A stretch of 64,000 bases of DNA from Brevundimonas sp. G8. GTDB lineage: Bacteria; Pseudomonadota; Alphaproteobacteria; Caulobacterales; Caulobacteraceae. The first letter of the stretch is position 1. The number at the start of each line of letters is the position of its first letter. The notes beneath the pieces are model-generated. The model searched no databases and was not told where the DNA came from. It worked only from the letters and a program-made list of their open reading frames with translations. The stretch spans positions 345,104-409,103 of the forward strand of contig NZ_LR732816.1 of NCBI RefSeq assembly GCF_902506205.1. The letters are read 5' to 3'. Below are positions 8,217 through 16,851 of this stretch, piece by piece. The translations under genes and the position numbers were made by a program.

Positions 8217-9142
8217 ACCTTGTCGGGCCAGCGCTTGTGGACCCAGAACCAGTCCACGGGATGCTCCCTCACGCGGTCCTCGACGAAACGGTTGGCGGCT
8301 TGAATCCCTGCCAGGGTATCGGCCGCCTTGTCCTGGCTCTGGCTGACCACGATCGGTTCGTGCGCCGTCACCCGGAACCGCACGCCCGGCAGCCGCACCA
8401 CCGACAGCGGCAGCATGACCGTATCGAACTTCAGCGCCAGCCGCGCCGCCCCCGGCGAGGCGTTCACCGGCTGACCGAAGAACTCGACCTCCGGCCCCTG
8501 ATTGTATTTCTGATCGACAAGCAGGGCGATGGAATCGCCGCGCTTCATCCCCGCCATCAGCTCGCGAGTTCCGTCGCCCTTGGGCGCAAACAGGCGGATG
8601 CCGTACCGCTCGCGGCTCTGGCGGATCAGAGCGTCCACATAAGGATTGTTGGCGGCGCGATAGGTCACCTGGCACGGCACGCCCGAGGCCATGATCACCG
8701 CCGCCATCACCTCGAAGTTGGCCAGATGGCCGGAGATCAGCACCGCCGGCCGGCCGCTGTCGCGCAAGGCGTGCAGCCGCTCCATCCCGACCACCTCGAC
8801 ACGTCCGCCCTCGGGCGTCAGCCGATCCATCACGGCCAGCTCGGCGAACGTCCGCCCCGTCTGATCCCACTGGGCCAGCGCCAGCGCCTCGCGCTCAGTG
8901 GCGCCCATGTCGGGAAACGCGATCCGCAGATTGCGCATCACCGTCTTCTGCGTGCCGGTCAGCGGCCCCAGCGAGCGCAGCAGCCAGCCACCCAGCCCTG
9001 ACGCCCGTTCGACGCCCAGCAGGCGCAGGAAGCCGAACAACGCCTGGAAGCCCAAGGCCTCCAGACGCCAGATCAAATCTTGCCGCACATCTTTTGCGCT
9101 ACCGCCCTTCGGGCGGCTTGAGCGCGTGTCTTCACCAGGCAA
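8162..9142 (-). CDS. LpxL/LpxM-type lysophospholipid (lipid A) acyltransferase
   Basis: 326 residues. It carries the HX4(D/E) catalytic motif as HLANFE (H139, E144) and the downstream ALLVDQKYN and PLSVVRLPG segments typical of the HtrB/MsbB family. That family adds a secondary acyl chain to lipid A or a related lipid at the inner membrane. The start overlaps the stop of the upstream SDR gene by 11 nt, suggesting one transcript with translational coupling. The 3' end overlaps the convergent response-regulator gene by 55 bp. Which acyl chain it transfers cannot be told. Confidence 0.9.
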   Translation of the reverse strand: MPGEDTRSSRPKGGSAKDVRQDLIWRLEALGFQALFGFLRLLGVERASGLGGWLLRSLGPLTGTQKTVMRNLRIAFPDMGATEREALALAQWDQTGRTFAELAVMDRLTPEGGRVEVVGMERLHALRDSGRPAVLISGHLANFEVMAAVIMASGVPCQVTYRAANNPYVDALIRQSRERYGIRLFAPKGDGTRELMAGMKRGDSIALLVDQKYNQGPEVEFFGQPVNASPGAARLALKFDTVMLPLSVVRLPGVRFRVTAHEPIVVSQSQDKAADTLAGIQAANRFVEDRVREHPVDWFWVHKRWPDKVYAALEREASDARRNGPE

Positions 9143-9902
9143 TCGTCAACCCACCGTCCACCACAAGCGTCTGCCCGGTCACATAGGCCGACGCAGGGCT
9201 GCACAGATAGACCGCCGTGCCCGCGATTTCATCGGGCTGGCCGATCCTTTTCAGCGGCGCGGGCTCGGTGACCGTCTTCAGCAGCTCGGGATTCTCCCAC
9301 AGATATTTGGCGAAGTCGGTCTGGACCAGGCCCGGCGCGATGCAGTTGACCCGCACGTTCGACGGTCCCCATTCCACCGCCAGGTTCCGCACCAGCTGCA
9401 TGTCCGCCGCCTTGGAGATATTGTAGGCGCCGATCAGGGCGTTGCCGCGCAAGCCCCCGATGGACGAGATCACCAGGATCGCCCCGTCCTTGCGCTCCAC
9501 CATCTGCGGCGCGACCATCTGGATCAGCCAATGGTTCGAGATGACGTTATTCTGAAGGATCTTCTCGAACTGATCGTCGGCGATTCCCGCCATCGGCCCG
9601 GCATAGGGATTGGTCGCGGCATTGCAGACCAGGATGTCGATCTGACCGAAGGCGGCGTTGGTCTCGTCCACCAGCCGCTGCAAATCCTCTTTGGAGGCGA
9701 TGTTGGCCGGAACCGCGATGGCGCGTCCCTCGCCATACTTGCCGTTGATCTCGGCGGCGACCTCGTCGCACGGCCCGGCCTTGCGCGACGAGATGACGAC
9801 CTTTGCGCCGTGTTCGGCCAGCCGTTCGGCGATCGCCTTGCCGATTCCGCGCGACGATCCGGTGATGATTGCGACCTTGCCGGTCAGATCGAACAGTTCC
9901 AT
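9132..9902 (-). CDS. SDR family oxidoreductase
   Basis: 256 residues, the normal size for a classical short-chain dehydrogenase. The cofactor motif TGSSRGIG (residues 14-21), NAAT, the catalytic Ser at 146/147 and YNISK (Y160, K164) are all present. The C-terminal GQTLVVDGG is the usual end. Similar proteins are annotated as acyl-CoA or beta-ketoacyl reductases, but the substrate is not visible here. It lies upstream of, and overlaps, the acyltransferase gene. Confidence 0.93.
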   Translation of the reverse strand: MELFDLTGKVAIITGSSRGIGKAIAERLAEHGAKVVISSRKAGPCDEVAAEINGKYGEGRAIAVPANIASKEDLQRLVDETNAAFGQIDILVCNAATNPYAGPMAGIADDQFEKILQNNVISNHWLIQMVAPQMVERKDGAILVISSIGGLRGNALIGAYNISKAADMQLVRNLAVEWGPSNVRVNCIAPGLVQTDFAKYLWENPELLKTVTEPAPLKRIGQPDEIAGTAVYLCSPASAYVTGQTLVVDGGLTIAW

Positions 9903-9993
9903 TGCGTTTCCCGTGGTTCTGGCGGGGATATTTATCGTCCCGCTCTAGCCGAATGACATTGATAGCCTGATACTCGGGCGATTCCATCCGGGA

Positions 9994-11283
9994 GTGGCCG
10001 ACCGCCAGCCGATGCGCAACGTAACAACGGGCTTTCTCTACTTCGCCTACCTGTTCCTCGGCATGACCGTGGGCGCCTTTCTATGGCGCGCCGGTCTGGG
10101 GATCGGCGCAGGCGTGGCCGGAACGCTCGGCGCGCTGGGTCTGCTGGGCGCCTTTCACGGCATCGTCACCGGCATCGCCGAGCGTCGCGTCCTGAAGAAG
10201 GAAATCGGCCAGGTCCGCGAGGCCCACCGCCTGCTGGCCGACGCGATGGAGTCGACGCAAGGCGCCCTGACCGAACTGGCCCACGCCATCGAGAGCGGCG
10301 TCCTGTCGGACACCGACGCCCTGACCGGCGAAGTCCGCATGCTGGAAACTCTGGTCCAGCAGATGAGCGAGAGCATCGACGAACGCCTGTCGGCCGCGCC
10401 CCACATCGGCGTCGAGACCTTCGAGGGCCGCCGCATGGCCCAGTCCAACGTCTTGCTGCGCACCATCCACGAGGCGCTCAGTGAGGGCCGCGTCGATCTG
10501 TATCTCCAGCCGGTCGTCTCCCTGCCCCAGCGCCGGACGATCTTCTACGAGAGCTTCACCCGCCTGCGGGACTCGACCGACCGCGTCATGATGCCGGCGG
10601 AATACCTGTCCATGGCCGAGGGCGAGGGCCTGGTGCCGGCCATCGACAATCTGCTGCTGTTCCGCTGCGCCCAGATCGTGCGCCGCCTGGCGCGCCAGGA
10701 CCGCAAGGTCGGCGTCTTCTGCAACGTGGCCCTGACCTCGCTAGGCGACGACACCTTCTTCCCGCAGTTTCTGGATTTCCTGTCCGAGAACCGCGACCTG
10801 AACCAGGCCCTGATCTTCGAACTTGGTCAGGCCACCTTCGACGCTCGCGGCGCCATCGAGGCCCGCAACATGGCCAAGCTGGCCGACCTCGGCTTCCGCT
10901 TCTCGCTGGACAAGGTCCAGACGCTGGATCTCGATTTCGCGGACCTCCAGCGTTCGGACGTCAAGTTCATCAAGGTCTCTGCCGACCTGATGATCGAACA
11001 ACTGCTGGACCTGGACGGCGGCGCGCCCTTGCGCTCCATGCCCGACATCCAGGCCGCCGACTTCGCCGCCCTGACCCGTCGCTACGGCGTCGAGGTCATC
11101 GCCGAAAAGGTCGAGAACGAACGCCAGGTCGTCGATATCCTGGAGCTTGATGTCGCAATGGGCCAGGGTCACCTGTTCGGCGAACCCCGCGCCATCAAGG
11201 AACAGGTCCTGGCCGAAACCGACCCCCCGGCCGAGTTCCTCCGCTCGACGCTGCGCAGCGCCGAACAGCGCCGGCGGTCCTAA
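9994..11283 (+). CDS. tipF: TipF-like degenerate EAL-domain c-di-GMP receptor
   Basis: 429 residues from GTG 9994; ATG 10012 is an alternative start. Residues about 10-60 form two hydrophobic membrane segments, 65-135 is a helical, probably coiled-coil stretch, and 150-410 an EAL domain. The catalytic signature is altered: YESF replaces the EAL core and LDKVQTLDLDF stands where active enzymes have DDFGTG. This agrees with Caulobacter TipF, a membrane EAL protein that binds c-di-GMP without hydrolysing it and helps place the flagellum. Naming is inferred from architecture, the degenerate site and the host group. A copy of the dispersed repeat follows 11 bp after the stop. Confidence 0.72.
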   Translation: MADRQPMRNVTTGFLYFAYLFLGMTVGAFLWRAGLGIGAGVAGTLGALGLLGAFHGIVTGIAERRVLKKEIGQVREAHRLLADAMESTQGALTELAHAIESGVLSDTDALTGEVRMLETLVQQMSESIDERLSAAPHIGVETFEGRRMAQSNVLLRTIHEALSEGRVDLYLQPVVSLPQRRTIFYESFTRLRDSTDRVMMPAEYLSMAEGEGLVPAIDNLLLFRCAQIVRRLARQDRKVGVFCNVALTSLGDDTFFPQFLDFLSENRDLNQALIFELGQATFDARGAIEARNMAKLADLGFRFSLDKVQTLDLDFADLQRSDVKFIKVSADLMIEQLLDLDGGAPLRSMPDIQAADFAALTRRYGVEVIAEKVENERQVVDILELDVAMGQGHLFGEPRAIKEQVLAETDPPAEFLRSTLRSAEQRRRS

Positions 11284-11294
11284 GCCTTCGCACT

Positions 11295-11441
11295 GTCTCC
11301 TCCCTGCTTCGCGGGGAGGTGGCGCGGCGCGGCTTCGCGCCGTGACGGGGGGGGGTCTGCGACGCATCACCGACGCCGTCGCAGCTTCAAGAACCCCTCC
11401 ACCGCTTCGCGGTCCCCCTCCCCATTTCATTGGGAGGAGAC
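11295..11441 (-). repeat. Dispersed structured repeat, copy 2 (inverted)
   Basis: A 147-bp element; its reverse complement aligns along its whole length with 4574-4719. Shared blocks are GTCTCCTCCC, GGACCGCGAAGCGGTGGAGGGG, CCGTCACGGCGC and GCGCCGCGCCACCTCCCC; the centre is less conserved. It contains a run of nine G's near 11347. It lies directly after tipF. Confidence 0.8.
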
Positions 11442-11476
11442 TTTCGCCGCTGCGTCCTAGCGGCTACCAACACCCC

Positions 11477-12346
11477 ATGACCCTCCCCCACGCCCTGCCT
11501 CACCTCGGCGCCGTCGCCGGCGACTACGACATCCTGCTCTGCGACGTGTGGGGCGTGATCCATAACGGCCGCGAAAGCTGGGCCGCGCCGTGCGAGGCTC
11601 TGACGCGGTTCAACCGCGAGGGAGGGCATGTCGTGCTGATCTCCAATTCGCCCCGCCCCGCGTCCGACGTGATCGCCCAGCTCGACGGCCTGGGCGTGCC
11701 GCGCGAGGCGTGGAAAGCCTTCGTCACCTCCGGCGACGCCACCCGCGCCGAACTGGCCAAGCGCGCGCCCGGCCCGGCCTGGATCGTCGGCCCCGAACGC
11801 GACGCCCCCCTATACGCCGGCCTGGACCTGACCCGTGCCGACAGCGCCAAGGACGCCGCCTTCATCTCCGTTACGGGCCCGGTGGACGACACGGTCGAGA
11901 CGCCTGAAGACTATCGCGAGCGGTTCGCCTTCGGCGCCGAACGTGACCTGGAACTGATCTGCGCTAATCCTGACCGTATCGTTCAGCGTGGCGACCAGAT
12001 CATCTATTGTGGCGGCGCCCTGGCAGACCTCTACGAATCCATGGGCGGCCGCGTCGTCATGGCGGGCAAGCCTTTCGCCCCGATCTACGACCTGGCGATC
12101 CACGAGGCGGAAGGCCTGCTGGGCCGCCCCGTCGATCGCTCGCGCGTCCTGTGCATCGGCGACGGCGTCGTCACCGACGTGATGGGCGCAAACGCACAGG
12201 CGCTGGACTGCCTGTTCATCGCGCAAGGCATCCACGGCGACCAGGCCAAGGGCGAGGACGGAACCCTGGATTCCGCACGCGCCGGCGCCCTGCTGAAGGC
12301 GGAAACGACCTATGCGCGATACGCCGCGCTCGAACTCGCCTGGTAA
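11477..12346 (+). CDS. HAD-superfamily subfamily IIA hydrolase
   Basis: 289 residues. I chose the ATG at 11477, since a longer frame would run through the repeat element. HAD motif I is LLCDVWGV (nucleophile D23, with Trp at the usual +2 Asp position, as I recall for this subfamily); motif II is VLISNSPRP; motif IV region is CIGDGVVTDVMGA. The length and DVWGV signature match the TIGR01459-type HAD-IIA group of Alphaproteobacteria. It probably acts on a phosphorylated small molecule; the substrate is unknown. It sits upstream of a MaoC hydratase and ribF on the same strand. Confidence 0.85.
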   Translation: MTLPHALPHLGAVAGDYDILLCDVWGVIHNGRESWAAPCEALTRFNREGGHVVLISNSPRPASDVIAQLDGLGVPREAWKAFVTSGDATRAELAKRAPGPAWIVGPERDAPLYAGLDLTRADSAKDAAFISVTGPVDDTVETPEDYRERFAFGAERDLELICANPDRIVQRGDQIIYCGGALADLYESMGGRVVMAGKPFAPIYDLAIHEAEGLLGRPVDRSRVLCIGDGVVTDVMGANAQALDCLFIAQGIHGDQAKGEDGTLDSARAGALLKAETTYARYAALELAW

Positions 12347-12385
12347 GGCTCGCCATTTTGTCGCACCGCCGCTAAAGCCTCATCC

Positions 12386-12847
12386 ATGGTCGAATTGGTT
12401 CAACAGCATCCGTCCGGTGGTTACATCCTGGACGAACTTCACGTCGGCATGGCCGCCGAGAAAATCGTGGTCGCGACGGAGGACCGCATCCGGCTGTTCG
12501 CCGAGGCGTCCGACGACTTCAATCCCGTCCACCTGGACGAGGCCTTTGCGTCCAAGACCGCCTATCGCGGCCGGATCGCCCACGGCCTGCTCAGCGCCTC
12601 GTTCGGATCGGCCGTGGTCGGCACCATGCTGCCGGGCGCGGGGTCGATCTACATCTCCCAGACCCTGGCCTTCCATCAGCCGGTGCGCATCGACGACGTC
12701 GTACGCATCGTGATCACCGTGATCGAGGTCGAGCCCGAGAGCGCGCGGGTCAAGCTAAGCTGCGAAGGCTTCGTCGGCGAGACCATGATCATGGACGGCG
12801 TCGCGGTCGTCCGCGTTCCCCGCCGGCGCAAACCCTCCCAGCGTTGA
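12386..12847 (+). CDS. MaoC-family (R)-specific hydratase
   Basis: 153 residues, a single hot-dog fold. The hydratase-2 motif is clear: FAEASDDFNPVHLDE followed by IAHGLLSASF, with the Asp, Asn and His that carry out hydration of enoyl-thioesters. Such proteins act on enoyl-CoA or related acyl thioesters in the cytoplasm. The stop codon overlaps the ribF start by one base (TGATG), implying translational coupling. Confidence 0.88.
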   Translation: MVELVQQHPSGGYILDELHVGMAAEKIVVATEDRIRLFAEASDDFNPVHLDEAFASKTAYRGRIAHGLLSASFGSAVVGTMLPGAGSIYISQTLAFHQPVRIDDVVRIVITVIEVEPESARVKLSCEGFVGETMIMDGVAVVRVPRRRKPSQR

Positions 12848-13779
12848 TGCAGATCGTCCGCGACTGGCGCGGTCTGTCCGAGGCCTTTAAGGGCGCGGCG
12901 GTCGCCGTCGGCGCCTTCGACGGCGTGCACCGCGGCCACCAGGCCGTCATCGCCGGCGCACGTGACGCCGCCGAACGGCTGGGCGCGCCGCTCGGCGTCG
13001 TCAGCTTCGATCCCCATCCGCGCCGCTGGTTCCAGCCCGAGGCCGCCCCCTTCCGCCTGATGACCGCCGACCAGATGGCCGACGCCCTGGCGCCGCTGGG
13101 CGTGGACATCCTGTATCTGCTGCCCTTCGACGCCGAGATGGCCAGCATGACCGACGCCGATTTCGCCCAGCAGGTGCTGTCGGAAGGCCTAGGCATCCGC
13201 CACGCCGCCGTTGGTTTCGACTTCACCTTCGGCAAGGGCCGGTCGGGCTCGCCCGAGGGTTTGCGCGCCTATGGCGAGCGGCTGGGCTTCACCGTTTCGG
13301 TCACCGAACGCCTGGACGACGCCGACGGCTTGAAACTGTCCTCCAGCGCCGTGCGCGAGGCCTTGAAGGCCGGCGACATGGCCCGCGCCGCCGCCATCCT
13401 GGGCCGCCCCTTCGCCATACGAGGCGAAGTGATCCACGGCGACAAGCGCGGCCGCACCATCGGCGTGCCGACGGCCAACGTCGCTCTCGGCGACTATATG
13501 CGCCCGGCCTACGGCGTCTATGCGACCCGCAGCCGACTGGCGGACGGGCGCATCGTCGACGGCGTCGCCAGCCTGGGCGTGCGCCCCATGTATGCTCTGG
13601 AGACCCCGCTCTTGGAGGTCTGGCTGTTCGACTTCGACGGCGACCTCTACGGCCAGACGCTGGACACCCAACTGGTCGCCTGGCTGCGCGGCGAGGAAAC
13701 CTTCGACGGCCTCTACGCGCTAAAGGCCCAGATCGACGCCGACGCAGCGGCGGCGCGGGCGGTTCTCAGCGGATCATAG
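12847..13779 (+). CDS. ribF: Bifunctional riboflavin kinase / FAD synthetase
   Basis: 310 residues from ATG 12847; the TTG just before it is not needed. The N-terminal FAD-synthetase domain has [10 protein letters not shown] (about residues 23-32) and SSSAVREAL. The C-terminal riboflavin-kinase domain has [16 protein letters not shown] and GVYATR. It converts riboflavin to FMN and FAD. It overlaps the MaoC gene upstream by one base and its 3' end overlaps the convergent carbonic-anhydrase gene by 6 bp. Confidence 0.95.
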   Translation: MQIVRDWRGLSEAFKGAAVAVGAFDGVHRGHQAVIAGARDAAERLGAPLGVVSFDPHPRRWFQPEAAPFRLMTADQMADALAPLGVDILYLLPFDAEMASMTDADFAQQVLSEGLGIRHAAVGFDFTFGKGRSGSPEGLRAYGERLGFTVSVTERLDDADGLKLSSSAVREALKAGDMARAAAILGRPFAIRGEVIHGDKRGRTIGVPTANVALGDYMRPAYGVYATRSRLADGRIVDGVASLGVRPMYALETPLLEVWLFDFDGDLYGQTLDTQLVAWLRGEETFDGLYALKAQIDADAAAARAVLSGS

Positions 13780-14301
13780 GGGCCGAAGCTCCGCCGCAAA
13801 CCGCTTCCAGTTCTGCACATAGTGCTCGGCCGACATCCGCAACACGGCGATATGTGACGGATCACGTTCGCGCACCACCTTGCCGGGTTGGCCCACGACC
13901 AGGCTGTTGTCGGGAATAATCTTACCCTCGGTGATCAGGGCGTTGGCCCCGATGATGCAGTTCTTGCCAATTTTCACCCCATTCAGCACTACCGCCCCGA
14001 TGCCGATCAGGCTGTAGTCGCCGACCTCGCAGCCGTGCAGCATGGCCTTGTGCCCCACCGTGACCCCGCGGCCCAGCGTCAGAGGCGATCCCATGTCGGT
14101 ATGCAGCACGCTGCCGTCCTGAATGTTGCTGTCGGGACCCACTGTGATGGGATCGTTGTCCCCGCGCAGCACCGCGCCGAACCAGACGCTGGCGTTGGCG
14201 TGCAGAATCACATTCCCTATCACCGACGCACTTGGAGCCACCCAGTATTCGCCCTCAGGCGGAAGCTGAGGTTTGCTGTCGCCCAATGCGTAAATGGTCA
14301 T
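13774..14301 (-). CDS. Gamma-carbonic anhydrase family protein
   Basis: 175 residues forming a left-handed beta-helix of hexapeptide repeats (for example [17 protein letters not shown]). The three zinc-ligand histidines of the family are in place: H67 (HTD), H84 and H89 (HKAMLHG). Similar proteins are either carbonic anhydrases or acetyltransferase-like relatives (YrdA/CaiE type), so activity is not certain. It is convergent with ribF. Confidence 0.9.
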   Translation of the reverse strand: MTIYALGDSKPQLPPEGEYWVAPSASVIGNVILHANASVWFGAVLRGDNDPITVGPDSNIQDGSVLHTDMGSPLTLGRGVTVGHKAMLHGCEVGDYSLIGIGAVVLNGVKIGKNCIIGANALITEGKIIPDNSLVVGQPGKVVRERDPSHIAVLRMSAEHYVQNWKRFAAELRPL

Positions 14302-14335
14302 CAGTACACCACCTAATCTTTGAAAAATGAGGGCT

Positions 14336-14351
14336 TTAACGGATCGCTAAC
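14336..14351 (+). promoter_or_regulatory. CtrA-like binding site
   Basis: The sequence TTAA-N7-CTAAC differs by one base from the CtrA consensus TTAA-N7-TTAAC of Caulobacterales. It lies between the divergent carbonic-anhydrase gene and the folded segment before phoH. A GATTC site (GANTC, the CcrM methylation motif) follows at 14377-14381. Binding is inferred from the match only. Confidence 0.4.
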
Positions 14352-14369
14352 CACGATAGCATCATTGTG

Positions 14370-14603
14370 TTGATGCGATTCGTGGGTCGCCATTTCGGCC
14401 CCGGATCCGAAACCGGATCAAGCCCGATCCGGTCATTGTCGGGGCTTTCGCGTGGCGCGTTGGGATCCTGGTTCGGTCGTTCGTCGGCGGGTTCATCCCG
14501 TTGCTGACGGCCCTGCTGTCGATCCGGGCCGTTGCTCTGCAGGCCTCGACCCTTTCCTCCCCAAGACCATCCAAGGCGGCGCCCGTTCGGGTCCGCCTTT
14601 TTT
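14370..14603 (+). ncRNA. Candidate structured leader or small RNA before phoH
   Basis: This stretch has no plausible reading frame but strong folding. An outer stem GCCCCG (14398-14403) pairs with CGGGGC (14440-14445) and encloses CCGGATC (14413-14419) with GATCCGG (14426-14432). A second hairpin around GTCGGCGGG...CCCGTTGCTGAC lies near 14494-14520. The segment ends in a canonical terminator at 14573-14603, only 19 nt before the phoH ATG. It is either a free-standing small RNA or an attenuating leader for phoH. The 5' end is a guess placed after the CtrA-like box. Confidence 0.5.
14573..14603 (+). terminator. Intrinsic terminator immediately upstream of phoH
   Basis: Stem AAGGCGG/CCGCCTT plus an inner CCC-GTTC-GGG hairpin, followed by a run of six T's (14598-14603). 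It terminates plus-strand transcription before the phoH ribosome site (TGGAGG, 14611-14616). Confidence 0.85.
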
Positions 14604-14621
14604 CATGCCCTGGAGGCGTCC

Positions 14622-15401
14622 ATGACCAAGCGTGCTGCAACCAAGCGTCAAACGCGTGAACACGGAATCCTGGATTCGCGCGACTTCATGGAGGAGTCGA
14701 AAGTTCGCCGGCTCCATGCCCCGCACAATGAACGGTCGGGCTGGTCGCCCAGCCCGTCCAACGATGATCGGGAACAGGGCTACCTCAAGACCCTGAAGCC
14801 GAAGTCGGAGGGCCAGATCGAAATGATGGAGGCCATCGACCACCACAACCTCGTCATGGCGCTCGGCCCCGCAGGCACCGGCAAGACCTATCTCGCCGTC
14901 GCCAAGGCCGTCGAGGCGCTGGAGGCTGGCAAGGTCGGCCGCATCGTCCTCAGCCGCCCGGCGGTCGAGGCCGGCGAATCGATCGGCTTCCTGCCCGGCG
15001 ACATGGAGGACAAGCTGGCCCCCTATCTACGCCCGCTCTACGACGCCCTGTCGGATCGGCTGTCGATGAAGCGGGTCAAGGCCCTGATGGCCGAGGGCCT
15101 GATCGAGATCGCTCCCATCGGCTATATGCGCGGCCGCACGCTGAACAACGCCTTCATCGTCGTGGATGAGGCGCAGAACTGCACCTACGTCCAGCTGAAG
15201 ATGCTGCTGACCCGCCTGGGCTGGCACTCGACGATGGTGGTCACGGGCGATCCGCAACAGTCCGACCTGCTGCCCGGCATTTCGGGTCTGTCCGACGTGT
15301 CCGCCCGACTGGAACCCGTTCCAGACATCGCCGTGGTCCGCCTGGCCGAACGCGACATCGTTCGTCACCCGCTGGTCGCCTCGATGATCGGCGTCCTCTG
15401 A
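14622..15401 (+). CDS. PhoH family ATPase
   Basis: 259 residues from ATG 14622, chosen because TGGAGG precedes it by 5 nt and the longer frame would cross a terminator. The Walker A motif is GPAGTGKTYLA (about residue 82) and Walker B is FIVVDEAQNC. GYMRGRTLNNAF and VVTGDPQQSDL are typical of PhoH/YbeZ proteins. The family is a cytoplasmic ATPase or helicase linked to RNA metabolism and phosphate starvation; no YbeY partner is adjacent here. The terminator just upstream implies attenuation or a separate promoter. Confidence 0.9.
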   Translation: MTKRAATKRQTREHGILDSRDFMEESKVRRLHAPHNERSGWSPSPSNDDREQGYLKTLKPKSEGQIEMMEAIDHHNLVMALGPAGTGKTYLAVAKAVEALEAGKVGRIVLSRPAVEAGESIGFLPGDMEDKLAPYLRPLYDALSDRLSMKRVKALMAEGLIEIAPIGYMRGRTLNNAFIVVDEAQNCTYVQLKMLLTRLGWHSTMVVTGDPQQSDLLPGISGLSDVSARLEPVPDIAVVRLAERDIVRHPLVASMIGVL

Positions 15402-15409
15402 GTTCCTCT

Positions 15410-15444
15410 GCCTGCAGCTGGCGCACGAGGCGTCGGCTGCAGGC
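15410..15444 (+). terminator. Inverted repeat after phoH
   Basis: A 9-bp perfect stem GCCTGCAGC (15410-15418) with GCTGCAGGC (15436-15444), 9 nt past the phoH stop. There is only a weak T-rich tail (TTCGTT), so termination is likely but not certain. Confidence 0.45.
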
Positions 15445-15528
15445 TTCGTTGCAGCCGGAAACCAAAAGCCATTGTCCCCAAGTGCACCGCCCCGCTAAAG
15501 GTCGCGTCGCCGCTGATGAGGGATTTCG

Positions 15529-16851
15529 ATGCGCGTAGCGATGATTGGGACGGGTTATGTGGGCCTGGTGTCCGGCGCCTGTTTCGCCGACTTCGGGCAC
15601 GTCGTCACGTGCATCGACAAGGACCCGTCAAAGATCGAACGGCTGGAGCGGGGCGAGATCCCGATCTTCGAGCCGGGGCTGGACGATCTGGTCGCCGCCA
15701 ATGTGCGCGAAGGCCGGCTGTTCTTCACCCTGGACGGCGCCGAGGCCATCCGTAACGCCGACGCCGTCTTCATCGCCGTGGGCACGCCGACGCGTCGCGG
15801 CGACGGCCACGCCGACCTCTCCTACGTCCACGCCGCCGCCGAGGAGATCGCCGGCCTGATCGAGGGCTTCACGGTCATCGTCACCAAGTCCACCGTCCCG
15901 GTCGGCACGGGCGACGAGGTCGAGGCCATCATCAGGAAGACCAATCCGAGCGCCGACTTCGCCGTCGTCTCCAACCCCGAGTTCCTGCGTGAGGGCGCCG
16001 CCATCGGCGACTTCAAACGACCCGACCGCGTCGTCATCGGCATCGACGATATCGCCGGCGACATCGGCCTGCGCGCCCAGAAGGTGATGAGCGAACTCTA
16101 TCGTCCGCTTAATCTGAACGAGAGCCCGCTGCTGTTCGTCGGCCGCCGCACGTCCGAGCTGATCAAATACGCCGCCAACGCCTTCCTGGCGATGAAGATC
16201 ACCTTCATCAACGAGATGGCCGACCTGTGCGAGGCCGTCGGCGCCGACGTGCAGCAGGTCGCACGCGGCATCGGCCTGGACAAGCGGATCGGCTCGAAAT
16301 TCCTGCACGCCGGCCCCGGCTACGGCGGCTCGTGCTTCCCCAAGGACACCATCGCCCTGGTCCGCACCGCCCAGCAGTATGGCGCCCCGACCCGGCTGAT
16401 CGAAGCCACGGTCGAGGTCAACGAAGCGCGCAAGAAGGCCATGGCCGACCGTGTCGCCACGACTTTGGGAACCAGCGTCCAAGGCAAGACCGTCGCCCTC
16501 TTGGGCCTGACGTTCAAGCCCAACACCGACGACATGCGCGACGCGCCCAGCCTGGACATCGCCCCCGCCCTGATCGCCGCCGGCGCCAAGGTTCAGGCCT
16601 TTGACCCCGAAGGCATGCACGAGGCCGCCAAACTGCTGCCCGACATCGAGATGAAGGACAGCGCCTATGACGCCGTCGTCGGCGCCGACGCTGTGGTGCT
16701 CGTCACCGAATGGGACCAGTTCCGCGCCCTGGATCTGGACCGTATCAAGCTTCTGATGAAGCAGCCGGTCCTGGTCGATCTGCGCAACATCTATCGGCCC
16801 GAGGACATGAAGAGCCGCGGCTTCCGTTATATGGGCATCGGGCGCGGCTGA
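15529..16851 (+). CDS. ugd: UDP-glucose 6-dehydrogenase
   Basis: 440 residues, the usual length. The N-terminal NAD-binding motif is MIGTGYVGLVSGACFADFG and the catalytic cysteine lies in GPGYGGSCFPKD (about C269). It oxidises UDP-glucose to UDP-glucuronate, a precursor for acidic exopolysaccharide. The stop overlaps the next gene by one base (TGATG), so the two act as a pair: dehydrogenase then 4-epimerase. Confidence 0.95.
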   Translation: MRVAMIGTGYVGLVSGACFADFGHVVTCIDKDPSKIERLERGEIPIFEPGLDDLVAANVREGRLFFTLDGAEAIRNADAVFIAVGTPTRRGDGHADLSYVHAAAEEIAGLIEGFTVIVTKSTVPVGTGDEVEAIIRKTNPSADFAVVSNPEFLREGAAIGDFKRPDRVVIGIDDIAGDIGLRAQKVMSELYRPLNLNESPLLFVGRRTSELIKYAANAFLAMKITFINEMADLCEAVGADVQQVARGIGLDKRIGSKFLHAGPGYGGSCFPKDTIALVRTAQQYGAPTRLIEATVEVNEARKKAMADRVATTLGTSVQGKTVALLGLTFKPNTDDMRDAPSLDIAPALIAAGAKVQAFDPEGMHEAAKLLPDIEMKDSAYDAVVGADAVVLVTEWDQFRALDLDRIKLLMKQPVLVDLRNIYRPEDMKSRGFRYMGIGRG

